Shown: positions 1 through 10,650 of the stretch, piece after piece
Layout: the number at the start of each line of letters is the position of its first letter
How positions within the stretch are numbered: the stretch's first letter is position 1
Assembly (NCBI RefSeq): GCF_963082655.1
Contig: NC_081552.1
Location: 97,391,592 to 97,455,591, forward strand
Reading direction: 5' to 3'
DNA: 64,000 bases
Origin: Stomoxys calcitrans
Taxonomy: Eukaryota; Arthropoda; Insecta; Diptera; Muscidae
Notes under the pieces: model-generated
The model's database searches: none
What the model was told of the DNA's origin: nothing
The model's input: only the letters and a program-made list of their open reading frames with translations
Program-made: the position numbers and the translations under genes

Positions 1-626
1 CGGTTTATATGGCAGCTATATCAGGTTATGGACCGATTTGAACCGTACTTGGCACACTTGTTGGATATAATAACAAAACACGTCGTGCGAAATTCCATTT
101 CAATCGGATAAGAATTGCGCCCTTTAGAGGCTCAAGAAGTCAAGACCCAAGATCGGTTTATATGGCAGCTATATCAGGTTATAGACCGATTTGAACTGTA
201 CTTGGCACAGTTATTGGATATCATAGCAAAACACGTCGTGCAAAATTTCATTCCAATCTGATAAGAATTGCGCACTCTAGAGGCTCAAGAAGTCACGACC
301 CAAGATCGGTTTATATGGCAGCTATATCAAAACATGGACCGATATGGCCCATTTACAATACCAACCGACCTACACTAATAAGAAGTATTTGTGCAAAATT
401 TCAAGCGGCTAGCTTTACTCCTTCGGAAGTTAGCGTGCTTTCGACAGACAGACGGACGGACGGACGGACGGACGGACAGACGGACGGACATGGCTAGATC
501 GACATAAAATGTCGCGACGATCAAGAATATATATACTTTATGGGGTCTCAGACGAATATTTCGAGTAGTTACAAACAGAATGACGAAATTAGTATACCCC
601 CCATCTTATGGTGGAGGATATAAAAA
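1..626 (+). mobile_element. Family A DINE/Helentron-like element, 3' part
   Basis: The copy begins inside the 153-bp monomer array (GGCAGCTATATC core at about 10 and 163) and runs through the GACGGACGG microsatellite, the conserved GATCAAGAATATATATAC block and the terminal GGTGGAGGATATAAAAA. Its head lies outside the window. The order microsatellite, conserved block, TATACCC/GGGTATA pair is that of Drosophila DINE-1/mini-me elements. Noncoding; the small open frames are repeat artefacts. Confidence 0.75.
446..492. repeat. GACG/GACA microsatellite inside family A
   Basis: About eleven tandem tetranucleotide units (mostly GACG with GACA interruptions) just before the ATGGCTAGATCGACATAAAA block. 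The same position holds a tetranucleotide tract in every family A tail in the window, so it is an intrinsic part of the element. Confidence 0.9.
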
Positions 627-735
627 TCATCCCTCACTCTCACCCTTACCCTAATTCTCAGAAACGCCAGATCTCGGAGATGGGTGGTGCGATTTAAGCG
701 AAATGTTGTGTGCCCTCATATAGTACCCTAGAAAT
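627..735 (+). repeat. Family C (Helitron-like) 5' fragment
   Basis: Matches the head of family C seen at 25490 and 42580: CCTAATTCTCAGAAACGCC, then the GGTGGTGCGATTTAAGCG block and CATATAGTACCCTA. It is cut by the next family A head, which starts in the A-rich stretch where intact family C copies read CCCTAAAAATAAAAATTT. Confidence 0.65.
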
Positions 736-1655
736 AACAAGTAAAAGCGTGCTAAGTTCGGCCGAGCCGAATCTTATATACCCTCCACCATAGATCGCAT
801 TTGTCGAATTTTTTTCCCGGCATCTCTTCTTAGGCAAAAAAGGATAAAAGAAACAAGTAAAAGCGTGCTAAGTACGGCCGGGCCGAATCTTATATACCCT
901 CCACCATGGATCGCATTTGTCGAGTTCTTTTCCGGGCATCTCTTCTTTGGGAAAAAAGGATATAAGAAAAGATTTCCTCTGCTATTAGAGCGATATCAAG
1001 ACATGGTCCGATTTGGACCACAATTAAATTATATGTTGGATGCCTGTGTAAAATGTCAGCCAATTCGAATAAGAATTGCGCCCTTTGGGGGCTCAAGAAG
1101 TAAAATAGAGAGATCGAATTATATGGGAGCTGTATTGGGCTATAGACCGATTCAGACCATAATAAACACGTATGTTGATTGTCATGAGAGAATCCGTCGT
1201 ACAAAATTTCAGGCAAATCGGATAATAATTGCGACCTCTAGAGGCTCAAGAAGTCAAGATCCCAGATCGGTTTATATGGCAGCTATATCAGGTTATGGAC
1301 CGATTTGAACCATACTTGGCACAGTTGTTGGATATCATAAGAAAACACGTCGAGCCAAAATTCATTCTAATCAGACAAGAATTGCACACTCTAGAGGCTC
1401 AAGAAGTCAAGACCCAAGATCGGTTCATATGGCAGCTATATCAGGCTATTAGAGCGATATCGAGATATGGTCCGGTTTGGACCACAATTAATATATATGT
1501 TGGAGACCTGTGTAAAACGTCAGCCAATTCGAATAAGAATTGCGCCCTTTGGGGGCTCAAGAAGTAAAATAGAGAGATCGATTTATATGGGAGCTGTATC
1601 GGGCTATAGACCGATTCAGACCATAATAAATATATGTTGATGGTCATGAGAGGAT
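736..1655 (+). mobile_element. Nested family A heads with short monomer array
   Basis: Two heads occur in succession. One at 736 has the hairpin variant TTCGGCCGAGCCGAA. A second at 850 interrupts the first within ATAAAAGAA, a point that reads continuously into AAGATTTGCTC in other copies. The second continues through about four 153-bp monomers and stops without a microsatellite or tail at a family C fragment. The 147-residue open frame at 865-1308 follows the in-frame repeat and is not a gene. Confidence 0.65.
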
Positions 1656-1834
1656 ACGTCGGAGATTAGTGGTGCGATTTAAGCGAAATTTTGTGTGCCC
1701 TCATATAGTAGCCTAGAAATAACAAGTAAAAGCGTGCTAAGTTCGGCCGAGCCGAATCTTATATACCCTCCACCATAGATCGCATTTGTCGAGTTCTTTT
1801 CCCGGCATCTCTTCTTAGGCAAAAAAGGATAAAA
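1656..1834 (+). repeat. Family C fragment plus truncated family A head (second copy)
   Basis: Repeats the arrangement at 671-850 with a constant offset of 985 bp: the GGTGCGATTT block, CATATAGTAGCCTAGAAAT, then a family A head broken by another head. It is the second copy of a tandem segmental duplication. Confidence 0.7.
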
Positions 1835-3756
1835 GAAACAAGTAAAACCGTGCTAAGTACGGCCGGGCCGAATCTTGTATACCCTCCACCATGGATCGCA
1901 TTTGTCGAGTTCTTTTCCGGGCATCTCTTCTTTGGGAAAAAAGGATATAAGAAAAGATTTGCTCTGCTATTATTATATTATTACATGTTGGAGACCTGTG
2001 TAAAATGTCAGCCAATTCGAATATGAATTGCGCCCTTTGGGGGCTCAAGAAGTAAAATAGAGAGATCGATTTATATGGGAGCTGTATCGGCCTATAGACC
2101 AATTCAGACCATAATAAACACGTATGTTAATGGTCATGAGAGAATCCGTCGTACAAAATTTTCAGGCAAATCGGATAAGAATTGCGCCCTCTAGAAGCTC
2201 AAGAAGTCAAGACCCAAGATCGGTTTATATGACAGCTATATAAGGTTATGGACCGATTTCAACCATACTTGGCACAGTTGTTGGATATCGTGACAAAACA
2301 CGTCGTGCAAAATTTCATTCCAATCGGATAAGAATTGCGCACTCTAGAGGCTCAAGAAGTCAAGACCCAAGATCGGTTTATATGGCAGCTATATCAGGTT
2401 ATGAACCGATTTGAGCCATACTTGGCACAGTTGTTGGATATCATAACAAAACACGTCGTGCAAAATTTCATTCCAATCGGATAAGAATTGCGCACTCCAG
2501 AGGCTCAAGAAGTCAAGACCCAAGATCGGTTTATATGGCAGCTATATCAGGTTATGGACCGATTTGAACAATACTAGGCACAGTTGTTGGATATCATAAC
2601 AAAACACGTAGTGCCAAAATTCATTTAAATCGGATAAGAATTGCGCACTCTAGAGGCTCAAGAAGTCAAGACCCAAGATCGGTTTATATGGCAGCTATAT
2701 CAGGTTATGGACCGATTTGAGCCATACTTGGCACAGTTGTTGGATATCATAACAAAACACGTCGTGCAAAATTTCATTCCAATCGGATAAGAATTGCGCA
2801 CTCTAGAGGCTCAAGAAGTCAAGACCCAAGATCGGTTTATATGACAGCTATATAAGGTTATGGACCGATTTAAACCATACTTGGCACAGTTGTTGGATAT
2901 CGTAACGAAACACGTCGTGCAAAATTTCATTCAAATCGGATAAGAATTGCGCACTCTAGACGCTCAAGAAGTCAAGACCCAAGATCGGTTCATATGGCAG
3001 CTATATCAGGTTATACACCGATTTGAACCATACTTGGCACAGTTGTTGGATATCATAAGAAAACACGTCGAGCCAAAATTCATTCAAATCGGATAAGAAT
3101 TGCGCACTCTAAAGGATCAAGAAGTCAAGACCCAAGATCGGTTTATATGGCAGCTATATCAGGTTATGGACCGATTTAAACCATACTTGGCACAGTTATT
3201 GGATATCATAAGAAAATACTACGTGCAAAATTTCATTCGAATCGGATAAGAATTGCGCACTCAAGAGGCTCAAGAAGTCAAGACCCAAGATCGGTTTATA
3301 TGGCAGCTATATCAGGTTATGGACCGATTTGAACAATACTAGGCACAGTTGTTGGATATCATAACAAAACACGTAGTGCCAAAATTCATTTAAATCGGAT
3401 AAGAATTGCGCACTCTAGAGGCTCAAGAAGTCAAGACCCAAGATCGGTTTATATGACAGCTATATCAAAACATGGACCGATATGGCCCATTTAAAATACC
3501 AACTGACCTACACTAATAAGAAGTATTTGTGCAAAATTTCAAGCGGCTAACTTTACTCCTTCGGAAGTTAGCGTGCTTTCGACAGACAGACGGACGGACG
3601 GACGGACGGACAGACGGACATGGCTAGATCGACATAAAATGTCACGACGATCAAGAATATATATACTTTATGGGGTCTCAGACGAATATTTCGAGTAGTT
3701 ACAAACAGAATGACGAAATTAGTATACCCCCCATCTTATGGTGGAGGGTATAAAAA
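1835..3756 (+). mobile_element. Family A element, long copy
   Basis: Head at 1835, then a tandem array of 153-bp monomers from about 1980 to 3460, a GACGGACGG tract at about 3585-3622, the ATATATAC conserved block, and the terminal GGTGGAGGGTATAAAAA. The starts of GCGCACTC-AGAGGCTCAAG at 2337, 2490, 2643, 2796 and 2949 give an exact 153-bp period. Most monomers contain the stop in CGGATAAGAATTG, so the array is noncoding. Confidence 0.8.
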
Positions 3757-3806
3757 GGATAAAAGAAGAAAGAAGAATCTCTTCTTAGGCAAAAAAGTAT
3801 AAAAGA
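3757..3806 (+). repeat. Orphan internal piece of a family A head
   Basis: ATCTCTTCTTAGGCAAAAAAG followed by TATAAAAGAA matches the zone 75-115 bp into a family A head. It is stranded between the tail of one copy and the head of the next, as expected if the downstream copy inserted into an older one. Confidence 0.55.
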
Positions 3807-4686
3807 AACAAGTAAAAGCGTGCTAGGTTCGGCCGGGCCGAATCTTACATACCCTCCACCATGGATCGCATTTGCCGAGTTCTTTTCCCGGCATCTCTTC
3901 TTAGGCAAAAAAGGATATAAGAAAAGATTTGCTCTGCTATTATTATATTATTACATGTTGGAGACCTGTGTAAAATGTCAGCCAATTCGAATATGAATTG
4001 CGCCCTTTGGGGGCTCAAGAAGTAAAATAGAGAGATCGATTTATATGGGAGCTGTATCGGGCTATAGACCGATTCAGATCATAATAAACACCTATGTTGA
4101 TGGTCATGAGAGGATCCGTAGTACATAATTTCATTCCAATCGGATAAGAATTGCGCTCAGGAAGTCAAGACCCAAGATCGGTTTATATGGCAGCTATATC
4201 AGGTTATGGACCGATTTGAACTATACTTGGCACAGTTGTTGGATATCATAACCAAACACGTCGTGCAAAATTTCATTCCAATCGGATAAGAATTGCGCAC
4301 TCTAGAGGCTCAAGAAGTCTAGACCCAAGATCGGTTTATATGGCAGCTATGTCAGGTTATGAACCGATTTTAACCATACTTGGCACAGTTGTTGGATATC
4401 ATAACAAAACACGTCGTGCAAAATTTCATTCCAATTAGAAAAGAATTGCGCACTCTAGAGGCTCAAGAAGTCAAGACGCAAGATTGGTTTATATGGCAGC
4501 TATATCAAAACATGGACCGATATGGCCCATTTACAATACCAACCGACCTACACTAATAAGAAGTATTTGTGCAAAATTTCAAGCGGCTAGCTTTACTTTT
4601 TCGGAATTTAGCGTGCTTTCGACAGACAGACGGACGGACGGACGGACAGACGGACGGACATGGCTAGATCGACATAAAATGTCGCG
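3806..4686 (+). mobile_element. Family A element, truncated at its conserved 3' block
   Basis: Complete head with the 15-bp hairpin TTCGGCCGGGCCGAA, about three monomers, and a tetranucleotide tract at 4622-4665. The tail stops after CATAAAATGTCGCG and is fused directly to the middle of another head (CCGAATCTCCACC). The first 370 bp are nearly identical to the copy starting at 8344, so the two belong to one recent subfamily. Confidence 0.75.
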
Positions 4687-5872
4687 CCGAATCTCCACCT
4701 CCATGGATCGCATTTGTCGAGTTCTTTTCCGGGCATCTCTTCTTTGGGAAAAAAGGATATAAGAAAAGATTTCCTCTGCTATTAGAGCGATATCAAGACA
4801 TGGTCCGATTTGGACCACAATTAAATTATATGTTGGATGCCTGTGTAAAATGTCAGCCAATTCGAATAAGAATTGCGCCCTTTGGGGGCTAAAGAAGTAA
4901 AATAGAGAGATCGAATTATATGGGAGCTGTATTGGGCTATAGACCGATTCAGACCATAATAAACACGTATGTTGATTGTCATGAGAGAATCCGCCGTACA
5001 AAATTTCAGGCAAATCGGATATTAATTGCGACCTCTAGAGGCTCAAGAAGTCAAGATCCCAGATCGGTTTATATGGCAGCTATATCAGGTTATGGACCGA
5101 TTTGAACCATACTTGGCACAGTTGTTGCATATCATAAGAAAACACGTCGAGCCAAAATTCATTCAAATCGGATAAGAATTGCGCACTCTAAAGGCTCAAG
5201 AAGTCAAGACCCAAGATCGGTTTATATGGCAGCTATATCAGGTTATGGACCGATTTAAACCATACTTGGCACAGTTGTTGGATATCATAACGAAATACGT
5301 CGTGCAAAATTTCATTCTAATCGGATAAGAAAATACTACGTGCAAAATTTCATTCGAATCGGATAAGAATTGCGCACTCTAGAGGCTCAAGAAGTCAAGA
5401 CCCAAGATCGGTTTATATGACAGCTATATCAGGTTATGGACCGATTTGAACCATACTTGGCACAGTTGTTGGATATCATAACAAAACACGTAGTGCCAAA
5501 ATTCATTCAAATCGGATAAGAATTTCGCACTCTAGAGGTTTAAGAAGTCAAACCGAAATCGGTTTATATGACAGCTATATCAAAACATGGACCGATATGG
5601 CCCATTTACAATACCAACCGACCTACACTAATAAGAAGTATTTGTGCAAAATTTCAAGCGGCTAACTTTACTCCTTCGGAAGTTAGCGTGCTTTCGACAG
5701 ACAGACGGACGGACGGACGGACGGACAGACGGACGGACATGGCTAGATCGACATAAAATGTCACGACGATCAAGAATATATATACTTTATGGGGTCTCAG
5801 ACGAATATTTCGAGTAGTAACAAACAGAATGACGAAATTAGTATACCCCCCATCTATGGTGGATGGTATAAA
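4687..5872 (+). mobile_element. Family A element lacking its first ~40 bp
   Basis: Starts within the head without ACAAGTAAAAGCG, then carries several monomers, a GACG/GACA microsatellite at 5697-5742 and a full tail ending GGTGGATGGTATAAAAA. It shares its early part (TTTCCTCTGCTATTAGAGCG) with the copy at 850, not the 3806/8344 subfamily, so the fusion at 4686 joined two subfamilies. Confidence 0.7.
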
Positions 5873-7608
5873 AAAGGATAAAAGAAGAAAGAAGAAGAAA
5901 AGGATAAAAGAAAAGTAAAATAGAGAGATCGATTTATATGGGAGCTGTATCGGGCTATAGACCGATTCAGACCATAATGAACACGTATGTTGATGGTCAT
6001 TAGAGAATCCGTCGTACAAAATTTCAGGCAAATCGGATAATAATTGCGACTTCTAAAGGCTCAAAAGTCAAGATCCCAAATTGGTTCATATGGCAGCTAT
6101 ATCAGGTTTTGAATCGATTTGAACCTTATTTCACACAGTTGTTGAAAGTAAGAATAAAATACGTCTTGCGAAATTTCAGCCAAATCGGATAGGAATTGCG
6201 CCCTCTAAAAGCTCAAGAAGTCAAGTACCCAGATCTGTTTATATGACAGCTATATCAGGTTATGAACCGATTTGAACCATATTTGGCACAGTTGTTGGAT
6301 ATCACAACAAAATACTACGTGCCAAAATTCATTCAAATTGGATAAGAATTGCGCCCTCTAGAGGCTCAAGAAGTCAAGACCCAAGATCGGTTTATATAAC
6401 AGCTATATCAGGTTATGAACTGATTTGAACCATACTTGGCACAGTTGTTGGATATCATAACAAAACACGTCGTGCAAAAGTTCATTCTAATCGGATAAGA
6501 ATTGCGCACTCTAGAGGCTCAAGATCGGTTTATATGACAGCTATATCAGGTTATGAACCGATTTGAACAATACTTGCGCACTCTAGAGGCTCAAGAAGTC
6601 AAGACCCAAGATCGGTTTATATGACAGCTATATCAGGTTATGAACCAATTTGAACCATACTTGGCACAGTTTTTGGATATCAAAGCAAAACACGTCCTGT
6701 CAAAATTCATTCAAATCGGATGAGAATTGCGCCCTCTAGAGGCTCAAGAAGTCAAGACCCAAGATCGGTTTATATGACAGCTATATCAGGTTATGGACCG
6801 ATTTGAACCATACTTGGCACAGTTATTGGATATCACAACAAAACACGTCGTGCGAAATTTCTTTCCAATCGGATAAGAATTGCGCACTCTAGAGGCTCAA
6901 GAAGTCAAGACCCAAGATCGGTTTATATGACAGCTATATCAGGTTATGAACCAATTTGAACCATACTTGGCACAGTTGTTGGATATCATAACAAAACACG
7001 TCTTGTCAAAATTCATTCAAATCGGATAAGAATTGCGCCCTCTAGAGGCTCATGAAGTTAAGATCCAAGATCCGTTTATATAACAGCTATATCAGGGTAT
7101 GGATCGATTTGGACATCATAACAAAACACGTCGTGCAAAATTTCATTCCAATCGGATAAGAATTGCGACCTCTAGAGGCTCAAGAAATCAAGACCTAAGA
7201 TCAGTTTATATGGCAGCTATATCAAAACATGGACCGATATGGCCCATTAACAATACCAACTGACCTACACTAATAAGAAGTATTTGTGCAAAATTTCAAG
7301 CGGCTAGCTTTACTCCTTCGGAAGTTAGCGTGCTTTCGACAGACAGACGGATGGACGGACGGATAAACGGACGGACGGATAGACGGACGGACGGAAAGAC
7401 TTACGGACGGATAGACGGACGGACGGATGGATAGACGGACGGACGGACGGATAGACGGACGGACGGACGGATAGACGGACGGACATGGCTAGATCGACAT
7501 AAAATGTCACGACGATCAAGAATATATATACTTCAGACGAATATTTCGAGTAGTTACAAAGAGAATGACGAAATTAGTATACCCCCTTATGGTGGAGGGT
7601 ATAAAAAA
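5873..7608 (+). mobile_element. Family A element with degenerate head and enlarged microsatellite
   Basis: An A-rich GAAGAAAGAAG stretch leads directly into GTAAAATAGAGAGATCG, so the hairpin is missing. A long run of diverged 153-bp monomers follows, then a 150-bp tetranucleotide tract (7338-7491) and a tail ending GGTGGAGGGTATAAAAA. Some monomers are internally deleted, for example near 6520-6600. Confidence 0.7.
7338..7491. repeat. Expanded GACG/GATA/GATG tetranucleotide tract
   Basis: About three times longer than in the neighbouring elements, with GACG units interrupted at intervals by GATG, GATA, AAAC and one GGAAAGACTTACG. The regular interruptions suggest that short blocks such as GACGGACGGATA were themselves duplicated. 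It looks intermediate between the ~45-bp tracts elsewhere and the 1.4 kb array at 36.6 kb. Confidence 0.85.
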
Positions 7609-8339
7609 TGTCGGCCGTGCTGAATCTTGGGAACCCACCATCATGGATTCTGCTAAGAAAATATAGAAAATCTTAAATGTAGTTGAAGGGCATAATTTTA
7701 TTTAACAAACCAAACTTCTGTCAAACCAGCAAAAATTAAAGCTTCTAGAAACCGAACAAAGATAATCGAGAGACCGGTTTATATGGGAGCTATATCAGGT
7801 TACAGACTTATTGGAAGTCCCAACAGAACACAGCATGCAAAATTTCAGCCAAGTCGAAAAAATTGCAGCTTGTAAGGACTCAAGAATTTTAATCGGGAGA
7901 TCGGTTTATACGCGAGCTATATCATGTTACAGGCCGATTTGAAACGTTCGTATCAAAGTTAGAAATTTATAACAGAACATTTTTTGCCAAATTACAGCCA
8001 AACCGGACAGAAATTGCGTCTTCCAGGGGCTCAAGAAGTCGAATCGGGCGATTCATTTATATGGAAGCTATATCTAAATCTGAACCGATGTGGCCCATTG
8101 GATATCCCCAATGATCTACATCGATATTATGTATCTGTGCAAAATTTCAAGAGGCTAGCTTACGCGTTCGACCTCTATCGTTATTTTGACAGATGGACTT
8201 ACGGACATTGCATTGACTCAGAACATCGAGAAAATCAAGAATATATATACTTTATGGAATCTTAGATGAATATTTCGAGGTGTTACAACGGAATGACTAG
8301 ATCAGTATACCCCCATCCTAAGGTGGTGGGTATAAAAAT
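7609..8339 (+). mobile_element. Family A' (diverged DINE-like) element
   Basis: The head is degenerate (TCGGCCGTGCTGAATCTTGG) and followed by AGTTGAAGGGCATAATTTTA and a few diverged monomers. The tail has ACTTTATGGAATCTTAG, GGAATGACTAGATCAG and the terminal GGTGGTGGGTATAAAAA. It pairs with the copy at 50438-51076 along its length. The 93-residue frame at 7984-8265 is monomer sequence and is not called a gene. Confidence 0.65.
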
Positions 8340-8343
8340 GAGA

Positions 8344-9960
8344 AACAAGTAAAAGCGTGCTAAGTTCGGCCGGGCCGAATCTTATATACCCTCCACCATG
8401 GATCGCATTTGCCGAGTTCTTTTCCCGGCATCTCTTCTTAGGCAAAAAAGGATATAAGAAAAGATTTGCTCTGCTATTATTATATTATTACATGTTGGAG
8501 ACCTGTGTAAAATGTCAGCCAATTCGAATATGAATTGCGCCCTTTGGGGGCTCAAGAAGTAAAATAGAGAGATCGATTTATATGGGAGCTGTATCGGGCT
8601 ATAGACCGATTCAGATCATAATAAACACCTATGTTGATGGTCATGAGAGGATCCGTAGTACATAATTTCATTCCAATCGGATAAGAATTGCGCTCAAGAA
8701 GTCAAGACCCAAGATCGGTTTATATGGCAGCTATATCAGGTTATGGACCGATTTGAATCATACTTAGAACAGTTGTTGAATATAATAACGAAACACGTCG
8801 TGCAAAATTTCATCTTAATCGAATTAGAATTGCGCACTCTAGAGGCTCAAGAAGTTAAGACCCAAGATCGGTTTATATGGCAGCTATATCAGGTTATAAA
8901 CTGATTTCAACTATACTTGGCAGTTGTTGGATATCATAACAAAATACTTCGTGCAAAAATTCATTCCAATCGGATAAGAATTGCGCACTCTAGAGGCTCA
9001 AGAAGTCAAGACCCAAGATCGGTTTATATGACAGCTATATCAGGATATGGACCAATTTAAACCATACCTGGCACAGTTGTTGGATATAATAACGAAACAC
9101 GTCGTGCAAAATTTCATCTTAATCGAATTAGAATTGCGCACTCTAGAGCCTCAAGAAGTCACGACCCAAGATCGGTTTATATGGCAGCTATATCAGGTTA
9201 TGGACCGATTTGAACCATACTCAGCACAGTTGTTCGTTATCATAACAAAATACTACGTGCCAAAATTCATTCAAATCGGATAAGAATTGCGCCCTCTAGA
9301 GGCTCAAGAAGTCAAGACCCAAGATCGGTTTATATGACAGCTATATAAGGTGATAGACCGATTTGAACCATACTTGACACAGTTATTGAATATCATAACA
9401 AAACACGTCGTGCAAAATTTCATTCCAATTGGATAAGAATTGCGCACTCTAGAGGCTCAAGAAGTCAAGACCCAAGATCGGTTTATATGACAGCTATATC
9501 AGGATATGGACCAATTTAAACCATACCTGGCACAGTTGTTGGATATAATAACGAAACACGTCGTGCAAAATTTCATCTTAATCGAATTAGAATTGCGCAC
9601 TCTAGAGCCTCAAGAAGTCACGACCCAAGATCGGTTTATATGGCAGCTATATCAAAACATGGACCGATATGGCCCATTTACAATACCAACCGACCTACAC
9701 TAATAAGAAGTATTTGTGCAAAATTTCAAGCGGCTAGATTTACTCCTTCGGAAGTTAGCGTGCTTTCGACAGACAGACGGACGGACGGACGGGCGGACGG
9801 ACGGACGGACAGACGGACGGACATGGCTAGATCGACATAAAATTTCACGACGATCAGGAATATATATACTTTATGGGGTGTAAGACGAATATTTCTAGTA
9901 GTTACAATCAGAATGACGAAAATAGTATACCCCCCATCTTATGGTGGAGGGTATAAAAAT
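8344..9960 (+). mobile_element. Family A element, complete structure
   Basis: Head with hairpin TTCGGCCGGGCCGAA and TATATACCCTCCACC; monomer array to about 9650; microsatellite at 9774-9825; conserved block; terminal GGTGGAGGGTATAAAAAT. This is a good type copy of family A at about 1.6 kb. Positions 9027-9193 recur at 9486-9652, exactly three monomers (459 bp) later, showing a higher-order repeat. Confidence 0.8.
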
Positions 9961-10211
9961 TAAAGGTGATATATGGAATTAGATGTAACGGCGAAAAGTC
10001 CAATATATGTCTGATTTCATATATTGGCCCCACCACTACGAAATTGAAATTGAAACTGCACATAAATCTGACCAAAAAGCCAATGATAGACAAATTGAGC
10101 AAAACACTGCTCTAGCAGCCCACTGTGCATTGACTGGTCATAAGCGAAAATTCAACGAAGTGGATATCTTAGCTGAAGACGAAGATTCGCTCTCTAAAAC
10201 GCACATAAACA
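9961..10211 (+). pseudogene. Penelope-like element, GIY-YIG endonuclease C-terminal remnant
   Basis: One frame from about 10013 reads SYIGPTTTKLKLKL, resembling the YIG-T--LK-R part of GIY-YIG nucleases. After a frameshift the next frame reads DRQIEQNTALAAHCALTGHK, then FNEVDILAED, resembling the ALAQH---TGH-F-F----L stretch that follows in Penelope-like retroelements. Only about 65 codons survive and no reverse transcriptase lies upstream, so this is a dead fragment. The assignment comes from motif order; the alternative is chance similarity, which the matched motifs across the frameshift make less likely. Confidence 0.5.
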
Positions 10212-10396
10212 CCTATGATCGCAAGCATAGAACAAGTGGAAGCGTGCTAAGTTCGGTCGGGCCGAATCTTGGAAACCTGCTAAAATGTGGGAGCTATATC
10301 TGGTTTTAGACCGATTTGGACAGTACTTCGCACAGTTGTTGGAAGTCATAACAGAACTCTATGTGCAAAATTTCAGCCAAATCAAACAAACATTTG
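10212..10396 (+). repeat. Family A' head fragment
   Basis: ACAAGTGGAAGCGTGCTAAG, a mismatched hairpin TTCGGTCGGGCCGAA and one monomer (GGGAGCTATATCTGG, CACAGTTGTTGGAAGTCATA). It has no microsatellite or tail. Confidence 0.6.
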
Positions 10397-10427
10397 TATG
10401 GTGGGGACACTTCAAATCGGACAAAGT

Positions 10428-10650
10428 GGTGTTTATCCCCTCTTAATGTTGGCAATATTTGGGAGGTACAATGCCATGTATGGTCATTTAAAACATTTTC
10501 CCAAAGAGATGTCGCACTGCAGGACGCCGTTCGGACTCGGTCATAAAAAATGATCCCTTAACATTAAGTTTAAACTTGAATCGGAAAGCACTCATTGATG
10601 TGTGAGAATTTGACCCTTTTCGGTTCCTGGTGGTAATGTTCGTCCTTAGT
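10428..10650 (+). repeat. Dispersed repeat family E, copy 1
   Basis: Shares an ordered set of blocks with 14622-14866 on the opposite strand: TTTATCCCCTC-TAATG, CAATGCCATGTA, CCAAAGAGATG, CGTTCGGACTCGG and AAACTTGAATCGGA. The family is unknown to me; it could be the noncoding 3' part of a retroelement or a SINE-like repeat. No A/B box pair or poly-A was identified. Confidence 0.5.

Noticed and set aside
865..1567. Frames of 112-147 codons with recurring LEAQEV-QDRFIWQLYQ residues, also at 9047, 9506, 31481 and 34900
   Set aside because: The 153-bp monomer equals 51 codons, so any copy that loses the TAA in CGGATAAGAATTG opens a frame. Most monomers retain the stop, and the head and tail of the elements do not code.
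1835..3756. CRISPR-like array: regular repeats separated by variable sequence
   Set aside because: The unit is a contiguous 153-bp tandem monomer with no unique spacers, in a eukaryotic transposon context.
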